Source: Chloropicon primus (Eukaryota; Chlorophyta; Chloropicophyceae; Chloropicales; Chloropicaceae). Taken from it: a DNA stretch of 64,000 nucleotides. Position numbers and translations under genes: made by a program. Positions 31,601-40,900 of the stretch are shown here, in pieces; the stretch's first letter is position 1, and each line of letters opens with the position of its first letter. The notes beneath the pieces are model-generated. The model made no database searches. It saw only the letters and a list, made by a program, of their open reading frames with translations, and was not told the DNA's origin. The stretch is taken from contig CP060769.1 in the NCBI GenBank assembly GCA_023205875.1, positions 1-64,000 on the forward strand, in the 5' to 3' direction.

Positions 31601-33032
31601 GGCGAACAAGGTGTCCTCGATGAAGGAAGCGCAAGAGGCCCTTGAGAAGGCCAAGGAGGAGAGCGAGAAGATGGCGGAGCACTTCCTGATTGAGACGGAG
31701 GATAACTACGACAATGACTTGGAGAGCGAGCTGATGCGGACTGCCCACTTGGAGAAGGACTTGAGGCAGAAGATCCACGACGCGAATCTGGAGGCCAGGA
31801 TGCACAAGAGGTCGTACGACCAGTTGGTCGAGAAATTGGAGAGGGAACAAAAGGAGGAGCACGACCACGTGGCCGAAAAGCAGAGGATGAGGGACCAGAT
31901 CGAGGACCTTGAGAAGGAGTGCCTCAAGTTCGAGGACCTGATCAAGGAAAGGGAGCAGCAACTGGTGGAAAAGGAGGAGGAGAACGAGCAGCTCGTCAAG
32001 GAAAACAACGAGAAAGAGAAGCAAATTTTCTTGCACCAAGAGCTGCAGAGGGACATGAAGGAGAGGTTCGTGCCCATCAAGGAGAGGCTCGAGGTCGTGG
32101 ACGAGAGGATCCTTCTTCAAGATGCTGAGGTGGAGAAGCAGTTCAACAAGCTCCGCGGTCAGAAAGTTCAGATTGATGACAAGGACAGGCTGATCCGAAC
32201 GCTCCGCACTGAACTGAACAAGGAAGTGGAGAAGGCGAGAATTCTTTCGGCAAAGCTGGATCAGAAGGAGTACCAAGAGCTTCACCGGCCCAAGGAGCGC
32301 CGTGCGACCGTGGATCCGAGGGGCAGCCGGGGAAGGTCCAGCAGGCCTCAGAGGCCGCAATCGAGTCCCGTTTACCGCGGCAGCGGCGTGAAGGGAATGG
32401 CGAGACCGTCGGTCGGGGCCCCGGGACAGCCGATGAAGAACAATTTGATCAGGGTCAGCAACGAGGAGGAAGAATCGAAGATGGTTCATGAGTTCCAGAG
32501 GCAGAGGAATGTCATGGAAAAGCAGGGCAACAGCTTCTTGAGGCGCGCCACTTACTTTGAGGAGAAGGTGAACGAGGTGTCCGAGCAGAGGATGTCCGAG
32601 AACAGGGAGCTCTTGGACGAGAACATCAAGCTCAGGAAGAGGCTCAAGGAGGCGGAGAGAAAGATTCAGATTCACGAGTCGACGGCCTTGCAGAAGAGCA
32701 CCGCCTCGAAGCTCGAGTCCCATCATCAGGATGACAGAGCCTCGGACAGCGGGAGCGAGAGACCTCGGCCCAAGTCTGCTATGACACGGAGGCCCGTGTC
32801 CGGCAGTCTCGCTCGGGGCTCCACAAGCCGATTGATCAAGTCGGTCTCCGCAGCTGACAAGGAGAAGATCAACACCCTGATGTCTGAGTTGAAGGTGAAG
32901 AACATCAAGACGAAGGAGCAGAGCGACGAAATTAACCGACTCAGGAACATGGTGAACACTTACCGGGACGAGAAGGTACTGTCCGCAAGGTTGCTAAGGC
33001 CAGCTTCGGCTCCGCCTAAGAGGTGGAAGTAA
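28641..33032 (+). CDS. CFAP57: Cilia- and flagella-associated protein 57-like (WD40 + coiled coil)
   Basis: Single exon, 1463 residues from the first ATG pair. Residues 1-860 are WD40-type beta-propellers: TSMDVCVSQGLIASCSTDNT then VRVWDVD, and LKGHLGAVSSLCWSNDDLRI. The second half is a long coiled coil starting near residue 880 (FDAEIKEFKVRVQELSTEVEY). Propeller-plus-coil order and the closing MVHEFQRQRNVMEKQGNSF followed by ENRELLDENIKLRKRLKEAE match CFAP57/WDR65, an axonemal protein of the inner-dynein-arm g/d docking region. A low-complexity basic linker sits near 1220-1265 and a Ser/Arg-rich linker near 1355-1395. It is longer than human CFAP57 (about 1250). The absence of introns in 4.4 kb is notable. 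Confidence 0.82.
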   Translation: MMEFQSEDAEVVTAFGSCFGISPNHGKFVEVIDESKVIFASGTSLAVFDSAINKREYIRSDETWFRVLASAVNEAKTHCAIVVLAGKPSIPKVRRASVIQRRGSVFGPVDTKGATGGDRPASGRENRQTHIPVAIAVADLYTQEVEQQIQLSKSYFFDPTSICFCSYSQDGKVICIGTSEPENKVIVIDPRTGELLFTFNNEHKMIDVKFTVEKRFKQSEIYALMVLSANKLQSYKQEDRRTTFTNSKTIAVNKQGKFTCMSNAIKSEYFGLGSKDGSVGFYSYSSTGKGSSELKRINLSGKTPYCVTVVRNGSYLLCGCNDGTVMVFEDYHSIASSSDGNQDERRRKAKVKGITTDRVGFQYRMKCSVNLVPMGRSPVVKIMLDLSTCTTVAVGAMNQIAAYSTQTILSGKIASSTVENDYGEVSEIQKELSSYTESVNSVCSSHFGTVTSMDVCVSQGLIASCSTDNTVRVWDVDTLDCEVVGHFPSKQDMEDGFNVENQVMTTLGPPEYVAFLPGGYHLAVCHDETLSLFFILHNRLELVHTFPVSHCFKCFVSKGGNLIAAISGNTIEVFQTFPPYAHFATLKGHLGAVSSLCWSNDDLRIASTCVRGSALLWDMNPSYKTKTDRVIRLKQEEYIRKIDSFIDVAIDDVEPTLKERSIVVASFDGSLQFLKGGNVQHRLAAKGLQGDRATVVRFTTVTMHYESNLTKDLRMVDEYFHKQDNRPKVGVMLVGTHTGNILAFTNWRRLQKDSSNTEATLGESVMTSTRRHVFPRSHSESIVSICTMESESTSNKFNTVISCCAGGNICISYMALQEGMEDSFRKDNKSKLFSGAEAVSQFVLVPHTLIKNFDAEIKEFKVRVQELSTEVEYQRERGAKQQRDTLKVFTEKEANLASEYKTKMVDLEQAVEKAEKTADVKVKALSIKQEETLAKIEESFEAKLYRELEISNQLRGEAEETAVKHKHEVNSMKNTLDGKYADLEARMANKVSSMKEAQEALEKAKEESEKMAEHFLIETEDNYDNDLESELMRTAHLEKDLRQKIHDANLEARMHKRSYDQLVEKLEREQKEEHDHVAEKQRMRDQIEDLEKECLKFEDLIKEREQQLVEKEEENEQLVKENNEKEKQIFLHQELQRDMKERFVPIKERLEVVDERILLQDAEVEKQFNKLRGQKVQIDDKDRLIRTLRTELNKEVEKARILSAKLDQKEYQELHRPKERRATVDPRGSRGRSSRPQRPQSSPVYRGSGVKGMARPSVGAPGQPMKNNLIRVSNEEEESKMVHEFQRQRNVMEKQGNSFLRRATYFEEKVNEVSEQRMSENRELLDENIKLRKRLKEAERKIQIHESTALQKSTASKLESHHQDDRASDSGSERPRPKSAMTRRPVSGSLARGSTSRLIKSVSAADKEKINTLMSELKVKNIKTKEQSDEINRLRNMVNTYRDEKVLSARLLRPASAPPKRWK

Positions 33033-33453
33033 AGCTCAATGCTCTCACGATGAGCCAAACTGTATCAATCCATCATTTGTGTATACACAACCATAATCAC
33101 CTTCTCCCTTTCCCAGCAAGTTCGGGGACGCCGACGAGACCAAGGCGCCCTCTGACGCAAACCGCCTTTCCTACCCCGCCTACCACCATCTTCCACACCC
33201 ATTCCTCCTCCCTCCTCGTCAGTTACTGACCAACCGTCTTTCCCGCTGAAAGGCCAAAGTCTGAAATCTTGGTTCTGTACGACAGAGAGAGAGAGGAGGA
33301 GGAGGAGGACGATGGGAACGAAACGGCCATTCCTCCCCCGCCTACCACCATCCTCCACACCACCCACACCCATTCCTCCTCCCTCCTCGTCAGTTACTGA
33401 CCGACCGTCTTTCCCGCCAAGGTATGAAATCTTGGTTCTGTACGACAGAGAGA

Positions 33454-33484
<31 letters not shown>

Positions 33485-33497
33485 GAGGAGGAGGACG
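33033..33497. other. Intergenic region with duplicated leader
   Basis: 3' flank of CFAP57 and 5' region of the four-TM gene; its content is the direct duplication described as a separate feature. Confidence 0.6.
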
Positions 33498-33500
33498 ATG
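33160..33500 (+). repeat. Direct duplication of a promoter/leader, about 165-185 bp
   Basis: The block from CCGCCTACCACCAT through CCTCCTCGTCAGTTACTGAC, CCGTCTTTCCCGC and AAATCTTGGTTCTGTACGAC to the purine-rich end GGAGGAGGACGATGGG occurs at about 33176-33316 and again at 33338-33502. Identity is high, with small insertions (a CACACC unit, a longer GA tract). Each copy ends with an ATG, at 33312 and 33498. Confidence 0.85.
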
Positions 33501-34316
33501 GGTGCGTTGACGCATTGGGTGTCTCGGCGGACGAGGGTGAAGGAGGCAGAGGGTGAGGGGGATGGAGAGGACACACCAGGGACAAGCGCCTCGACGAGTG
33601 CGAAGGAGATAACCAAACCCAAACTCAAACCCAAACCCAAACCCAAGGCCAAGGCCAAGCCAGTGGGTGAAGGTGGAGGGAGCGAGAGAGAGGAGGAGGG
33701 GGGGGAGGGGAGGAGCCCGGACGAGGTCTGGCTGTCGACCCAGGGGAAGAGGAGGCACCCGCTTGGTTTCGTCCTCGCCTCGAGCGAGGCTTACGCCTTG
33801 GAGCCCACAAAGAATTCCAGGTGGCTCGCGGAGCAGAACTCGATTCGGTTCAAGATGTGGCCCGTGTTCCTTTCCGTGCTCGTGGACTTGCTCACGAATG
33901 CTTACACGGAGCCGGTCTACTCGAACAAGAGAACGGTTCACGCTTTGGTGTTCAGCTGTCAGATATGCACGCTTCTCCTCACCGTGACCTCTTTCGTGGT
34001 CCTCGTGGGCGGTGACAGCGCCTCGTTGACGCAGGCTGACTATTACGTCAGAGTCTTCTCGGAGAACAAAGCTATGCTTTTCTTCTGCCTCCTCAACGTT
34101 TTGGTGATGTGCACCTGCAGAATCATGAAACTCATCCTCCTGTTTGAGAACTATCCACACGCTGCCATCACCCAGCACCTTCCTTACAGGTTTTTGTACG
34201 GCACGCACCAAGTGGTCTCCACCCTGTACTACATCACGCTCTTCCAGAGCGTCCTGTCGGTCTGCAAGCACTACTGCATGAACGACCCCGCCAAAAGCAA
34301 GGGAAACAAGGTATAG
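33498..34316 (+). CDS. Four-transmembrane protein, TMEM138-like (tentative)
   Basis: Single exon, 272 residues from ATG 33498. ATG 33312 in the upstream leader copy is in the same open frame and would give 334 residues. Residues 1-100 are low complexity (Glu/Gly, (KPKP)n). Then come four hydrophobic segments: MWPVFLSVLVDLLTNAY, ALVFSCQICTLLLTVTSFVV, MLFFCLLNVLVMCTCRIMKL and STLYYITLFQSVLSV. Spacing and small matches (LVDLLTNAYTE against YDLFVNSFSE; a Tyr/Phe-rich last helix) recall TMEM138, a ciliary transition-zone protein of 162 residues. Other four-TM families are not excluded. It lies directly downstream of CFAP57. Confidence 0.6.
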   Translation: MGALTHWVSRRTRVKEAEGEGDGEDTPGTSASTSAKEITKPKLKPKPKPKAKAKPVGEGGGSEREEEGGEGRSPDEVWLSTQGKRRHPLGFVLASSEAYALEPTKNSRWLAEQNSIRFKMWPVFLSVLVDLLTNAYTEPVYSNKRTVHALVFSCQICTLLLTVTSFVVLVGGDSASLTQADYYVRVFSENKAMLFFCLLNVLVMCTCRIMKLILLFENYPHAAITQHLPYRFLYGTHQVVSTLYYITLFQSVLSVCKHYCMNDPAKSKGNKV

Positions 34317-34780
34317 CCTTTGAACTTGTCGGAGATAAAGCTTGGAGACCAATCGCATCGCATCAATCGCATCGCATCGCATCGAGACTGAGGGGACTCC
34401 TCCGTATTGCGGACACGGCAGAGAGAGAGAGTCCAAGTCCACCACCCTTAGCGAAGGGAGGCACACGCAATCGTTCTGCCTTTGGCATTGTTTCCTATCG
34501 TATTGTATTCCTATTCCTATTATCATGTCCACCACCACCACCGACGCCGACAGAAGCTCCGAGCGTTAGACAAACCCAAACCAACCTGGGTTGAGCCCTG
34601 TGGATGTGGATCCAGCTCCAGAGGACAAGACAAGTCAATGATCCACGTCCAGAGACAATGTCCAGTCCAGTGCATGCTTCCTCCCCTCCCCTTGCCTTGC
34701 CTTGCCTTGCTCCCTTCCTTGGCGTTGGCTTGGCTTGCTCCTGGTGTCTGGTCTGCAGAAGGAGAGCGAGGGAATTCTTC
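34317..34780. other. Intergenic region
   Basis: Contains (ATCGC)n at 34352-34386 and (CCTTG)n at 34691-34713. An in-frame ATG at 34604 could extend the downstream protease, but the sequence is repeat-rich and I do not favour it. Confidence 0.4.
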
Positions 34781-37473
34781 ATGAGCACGCGCTTGCTTCC
34801 GCTTCCTCGAGGAAGGTTGTTCGTTGCTCAAGGAGGAAAGGAAAGCGGAGGAGGGCGAGAGGGGAGGAGGAGGACGGCGAGGACGAGGCGCACGACAACG
34901 ACACCTTTGGGACGGAACCTTTGGAGCGAAACGAGTACGAGAACGAGAACGAGAAGGATGGCGAAAGGTGGAAAGGAGGAGGTGGTGAGGGAGCCATTGG
35001 AGATGGAGAGGGAGGCTTCGTTGTTCGAAGACCTGGCGAGGACGAGGGAGTTCAAGAAGGGGTGGATCACGAGAATGTCCTCGAGGTCGGGACCTGATGC
35101 GGCGTCGCTTTCCGTCTTGGTGTCTGCCGCTCAGAGGAACATCTCTCTCAACAAGCAGCGGAAAACCTTGACGCACGTGAGAGTCCCCATCACGACGGGA
35201 ACGGCGTCTGGGACGGCGAGCAGTGCCGAAGCTCCGGCGGCATTCGGTCTGCACCTTCCCCAGGACTGCGCAATGCTCCAGGTCTCGCCCTCTGGTGACC
35301 GCGTGCTCTTCGCTCGCGTCCTCGCCGGAGCCGAGGCGGAGAAGACCAGCGTGATCTGGGAGCTCTGCACGAGGGAAGGACACTTGCTCAAGGAGTTCCA
35401 CGTCCCTGGGAGTTGCCATGGAGCAGTGTACCCGGAGGGATACATCAGCAGGGGGATCACTTGGTCCCCTGACGAGAAGACTGTGGCATACGTCGCAGAA
35501 GTCCCCGCCAAACACAAGACTCCGATATGGGGCACCGACCTGGTTTGCAACTCGGACCTGGCGAACGACGAGGAGAAGGGGACCAAGGCCACTGCTGGGT
35601 CTTGGACGGGCCTTGGGGCCCACGAGGAGGATTGGGGCGAGCTCTTCGTGAACAAGAAAAAGGCTGCAGTGTATTTGCTGGACCTCGAGGACGGGAAAGT
35701 CGCGCAGGTTCGACCTCAATTGATGAAGGGAGACACGACGGAGGAGTCTGACCCGTACGGCGAGATGGATGCTGTGACGTGCGGCAAGCCAAGCTTCTCC
35801 GCCGACGGCAAGATGATCCTCTTCACTTGCTGGCCCCACATCCAGAGGGATTGGGTGGATGAGGAAGGCAACATCGTTGCCGCGAAGAAGCTGGGTTTGG
35901 TGTATTGCTACAGCAGGGCGTGTTACCTGCAGGTCGCCAAGTGCGAGGCCGTGTGGAAGGCGAGGGAAGACAAAGAGAGCGGCCCCGTGGCCTACTATTT
36001 GCTGACAGGGCACTCCAGCAGTCACAGTGCCGTCTTCCATCCCGAGACCAGAAAAACCACAGCCGAGGGCGTGGAGGGTGTGGAGATCTACAAGGTCTTG
36101 TTCCTGTCCCATGAAAGCGCGTACAACACGGGAGCGCACAACACCTGCGCCGAGCTTTGCAGTGTCGAGTTCGCTTGCGATGACAAGGGGTTCAACGTGA
36201 ACTACCACGAGAAGGGGAAGTGCGAAAAGGTCATATCGTACGACAGTAAGGTTGTTGTGCCTACTGTGGGAACCCCAAAGAAAGAGACCTTGGATTCCAA
36301 GGCGGCGTTTCAGGGCCTCTATTGCTCGGAAATTTGCGAGAATGCGATTCACAAGGACACCTTGTACCTGTCCTCGATCCACAGGTGCGCTATCGTGGTT
36401 TTGGCCATCAACTTGGGGACGGGGAAGGTGAAAATCATCACGGATGCGGAGAAATGCCACACCATTATCGGTGCGGGCGAGGGGAGGCTCCTCGTCTCCA
36501 CCTCCTCCCCAGGCGAGATCCCGAGCGTCCTCCTGTACGACGTCGCAAAGGGGGAGTTCTCTCCGGTTTTGGCACCGAAGCAGGACGAGGCGACCAAGAC
36601 GGAGGTCAGCGTGAAGATTCAGCAGCACTACGACAACTTTGATTCGATTCTGCTCACTCCGACCCACTCTGGGGCTCTGGACACTGTTTTGCTGATGCCC
36701 CACGGAGGCCCTCACAGTGCCCACACCTGTGGTTGGGTGTTGTACTACGAGTTCCTTCTGCAGCTTGGCTACACCCTCCTTCTGGTGAACTACAGGGGCA
36801 GCATCGGTTTTGGCAACGACAGCTTGCTGAGTCTGCCAGGAAATGTGGGCACCAACGATGTGAGTGATTGCATGCAGGCGCTTGACCACACTTTGAGCGA
36901 GAACGAGAACCTCAAGAAGGTTGGGGTGATGGGTGGAAGCCATGGGGGCTTCCTGACCTTGCACTTGCTTGGCCAGCACTCCGATCGCTTTGACGTTGGT
37001 ATCGCCAGGAACCCTGTCACCAGTATCGCTGGCATGGTCTCCGCCACGGACATTCCCGAGTGGTGCTACTGCGAGGCATTGGGTGTCGGTGCCCGACCAA
37101 GGTGCTTTGGGCCAACCGCAGAGGACCTGGATAAGATGCTGAGAGCCTCCCCCATCTACCACGCGAAGAACGTTAAGGCCCCCACCCTGTGGCTCCTCGG
37201 AAAGGAAGACAAGAGAGTCAGACCCCTGGCAGCGATGGATTACATAGCGTAAGTGCGGGTTTCATTATTCCGGAACCACCAAAAGACTCTGAAAAGTTCT
37301 TGAACTAACTCTCCGGTCTTCGCTTCCGCAGGTGCTTGAAATCGAAGGGGCTTCCACTGAAGACTGTGATGTTCCCAAAGGACTCCCATCCCTTGTCATC
37401 GCCCCAGACAGAATTTGAGTCCTTCATCAACGTGGCGTGGTGGCTCAAGAAACATCTTTATGAGACCGGCTGA
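34781..37473 (+). CDS. Acylamino-acid-releasing enzyme (prolyl oligopeptidase family S9)
   Basis: Exons 34781-37248 and 37332-37473 (phase 2, GTAAGT...TCCGCAG) give 869 residues from this ATG. ATG 34958 (MAKGGKEE) gives 810 and ATG 34604 a longer form; the conserved region begins after 34958. The N-terminal beta-propeller is followed by an alpha/beta hydrolase domain with HGGPHSA (oxyanion), nucleophile motif GGSHGGF, LLGKEDKRV (acid) and KDSHPL (His). The length of the core fits plant and animal acylaminoacyl peptidases, which remove N-acylated residues from peptides. The basic leader from 34781 may be targeting or untranslated. Confidence 0.88.
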
Positions 37474-37626
37474 AAATAAGCGCGTTCGTGTTTTAATAAC
37501 ATACATCTCACATCAATCATCACCAATCATCCTGCTGTCTATTTGCCATATTGTGTATATTTGCACACCAAATGCGCGTCCAACAGAACAAAAACCAAAC
37601 AGCCCCCGTCCCTCCACCTCCACCTG

Positions 37627-37660
<34 letters not shown>

Positions 37661-37904
37661 CCATCGTCGTCCCCTATCCATCCCGATCCCGATCCGGCCG
37701 TTGGCCTGGTGTCTGTTGAGAATCTCATCTCCTCGTGGAGGGAAGAATTGCATGAATTCTTCCATTTCGTTCATTTAAATCCAAGAATTGACAGATGGAG
37801 GATCAAAACTAGGGGAAAGGACATCATTGAGTGATGGCGCACGGGGCGGCGACCCTTGCGACAACGACTTTGTAGACGCTTGCTTGCTTGCTTGCTTGGC
37901 CGCC
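37474..37904. other. Intergenic region
   Basis: Contains (ATC)n at 37626-37663 and (TTGC)n at 37877-37898 immediately before the kinesin ATG. No gene is seen. Confidence 0.5.
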
Positions 37905-40900
37905 ATGACGCAACACAGAGAGAAGGATGAGAACATTAAGGTTCTGGTCAGGATAAGGCCACCGAGTGAGGCCGAGAAGGCCAGCGGTGGGTACAGAAAG
38001 GCCGTCTTCGCGACGGAGGACGGAAGAGGGGCTTTTCTCGCGAGTCCTGGGAGCCAGGACAACAACAAGGCGGTGTTCTCGTACGACAACGTCGTGGATG
38101 AGGAAACGAGTCAGGAGAAAGTTTTCGAGCTCGTGGGAAGGCCAATCGCGGACGCCTTCCTCAAGGGGTACCACAGCAACCTCTTGGCCTATGGACAGAC
38201 TGGAGCCGGAAAGACGTACACGATGCAAGGGGCAACGGAAGATCCCCACGCAGCAGACTCGAAGGCCCAGGTGGGGCTCCTGCCTCGTTCTTTGGAGTAC
38301 GTCTTCTCCTCCTTGGAGCAGAAGAAGCAGGAACACGAGGAGAAGAGCTTGAACTACACGTACGGCGCCCAAGTGTCTCACTTGGAAATCTACAACGAGG
38401 TCATCTTCGACCTCTTGGACCAGAACGGTGGGGGCAAGACCATCACCGTGAGAGAGGACGGCAAGAGAGGCGTCAAGGTAGACGGATGCTCGGTGGAGGA
38501 CGTGTACGACGCTGCGGAGGCCTTCAACCTCTTCAAGAGCGGCTGCGAAAGCAGGCACGTGGGTCAGACGGCAGCCAACAGAGAGTCGAGTCGCTCCCAC
38601 TCTGTCTTCATCCTTACTGTCACTCAGAAGTTCACCGACGCCGAGACCGGCCTGGAGAAGAGGCTCAAGGCGAGCTTCTACCTGGTGGACCTCGCAGGAT
38701 CGGAGAGGCAGAAACACAGTGAGGCCGTGGGGCAAACCTTGAAGGAAGCTTGCGGCATCAACAAGAGTTTGTCTACCTTGGGCAACGTCATCAAGTCCCT
38801 GGTGGACATCGCAGACGGGAAGGAGAGGCACATCCCGTACAGAGACTCCAAGCTGACGTTCCTTCTGAAGAACTCCTTCGGAGGCATGTCCAAGTGCAGT
38901 TTTGTTGCCAACGTTTCCCCGTCCATAGCTGCGTTGGAGGAGACGTTGAGCACGCTCAAGTTCGCACAGAGAGCGAAGACGGTCAAGAACACGAGCTCTG
39001 TGTGCGAGGAGACCATAGGCAGCGTTGTGGCGCTGCAAGCGGAGTTGAAGAAGGTCAAGGCCGAGCTGCTTAGCCTCCAGAGTGACCAGGGCATGTCGCA
39101 AATGTCCTTGGGGTCGGTGGTGCAGAACCTGGACGAGGAATCAAGCAAGCACCTCGAGAAGGTGAGGCAGCTTCTCACTTACGAGAGGGAGAGCCACGCC
39201 AGCGAGAAGGAAAAGCTTTTCGAGCAGGTGGAGTCCCTGCAGGGACTGGCGAAGAAGCTTGAGACGTCGCTGAAGAGCACCAAGCTTGTGGTCAGGCTGA
39301 GGGAGCAGAATCTGGAAAGGCTTCAGAGTAAGCTCCCCCCGGCCCCGGAGGCGTTCTGGGGGGAGCAGGGAGGCGCTGCCATCAAGGAGAACGAACAGCT
39401 CAAGGTGCAGCTGGAATGCCATCCTGAAGTTGTGAAGTGCAGGATGGAGATCGAATCCCTTCAGAAGGAGAACACAAAGTTGAAGAAGAAGCTTGAGACC
39501 GATGTGGAGTCGCAAATCTTTGTTTTCGAGGAGAATGCAAAGACGGCCATGGAGGAGCTCCACTTCCTTCTCCGAGACAGGGAAAACCTGCAAACCAGCC
39601 ACCAGGACCTCAACAAGCAGTTCAACCAGCTCAAGGAGGAGAACTTCATTGATTTGCAGAATGCACACGAAAAGCTGGAGAGTGTTTACAACACAAATGT
39701 TAGCTTGCAGGAAGCCAATGACCTGATGGAATTGGAGTGCACGGAACTGAAAGCGAAGATCACATCCCTCGAGAGCACTGTGAAGAGTGCCTCGATCGTC
39801 ATCGAGAAAACTCAAAGTGCATTTGAGCAAGTTCAAGCAGATCTTTTGGCACACACAGAGATGTACGACCAGCTCAATGATCAGGTGCAGACCATCACCA
39901 ATGCGTATGAACTTCTCCAAGAACAGAAGGAGACTGTGGAGGCAAGCTTCGAGAGCTTCAAGTCCGAGGTGGATGCCCAGAAGCAGGCTCACGCTGTGGA
40001 GTGCGGCCAGCTCAACGATCAGATCAAGACCATCCAGGAGCAGAAGGAGACTGTGGAGGCAAGCTTCGAGAGCTTCAAGTCCGAGGTGGATGCCCAGAAG
40101 CAGGCTCACGCTGTGGAGTGCGGCCAGCTCAACGATCAGATCAAGACCATCCAGGAGCAGAAGGAGACTGTGGAGGCAAGCTTCGAGAGCTTCAAGTCCG
40201 AGGTGGATGCCCAGAAGCAGGCTCACGCTGTGGAGTGCGGCCAGCTCAACGATCAGATCAAGACCATCCAGGAGCAGAAGGAGGCTGTGGAGGCAAGCTT
40301 CGAGAGCTTCAAGTCCGAGGTGGATGCCCAGAAGCAGGCTCACGCTGTGGAGTGCGGCCAGCTCAATGATCAGATCAAGACCATCCAGGAGCAGAAGGAG
40401 ACTGTGGAGGCAAGCTTCGAGAGCTTCAAGTCCGAGGTGGATGCCCAGAAGCAGGCTCACGCTGTGGAGTGCGGCCAGCTCAATGATCAGATCAAGACCA
40501 TCCAGGAGCAGAAGGAGACTGTGGAGGCAAGCTTCGAGAGCTTCAAGTCCGAGGTGGATGCCCAGAAGCAGGCTCACGCTGTGGAGTGCGGCCAGCTCAA
40601 CGATCAGATCAAGACCATCCAGGAGCAGAAGGAGACTGTGGAGGCAAGCTTCGAGAGCTTCAAGTCCGAGGTGGATGCCCAGAAGCAGGCTCACGCTGTG
40701 GAGTGCGGCCAGCTCAACGATCAGATCAAGACCATCCAGGAGCAGAAGGAGACTGTGGAGACAAGCTTCGAGAGCTTCAAGTCCGAGGTGGATGCCCAGA
40801 AGCAGGCTCACGCTGTGGAGTGCGGCCAGCTCAACGATCAGATCAAGACCATCCAGGAGCAGAAGGAGGCTGTGGAGGCAAGCTTCGAGAGCTTCAAGTC

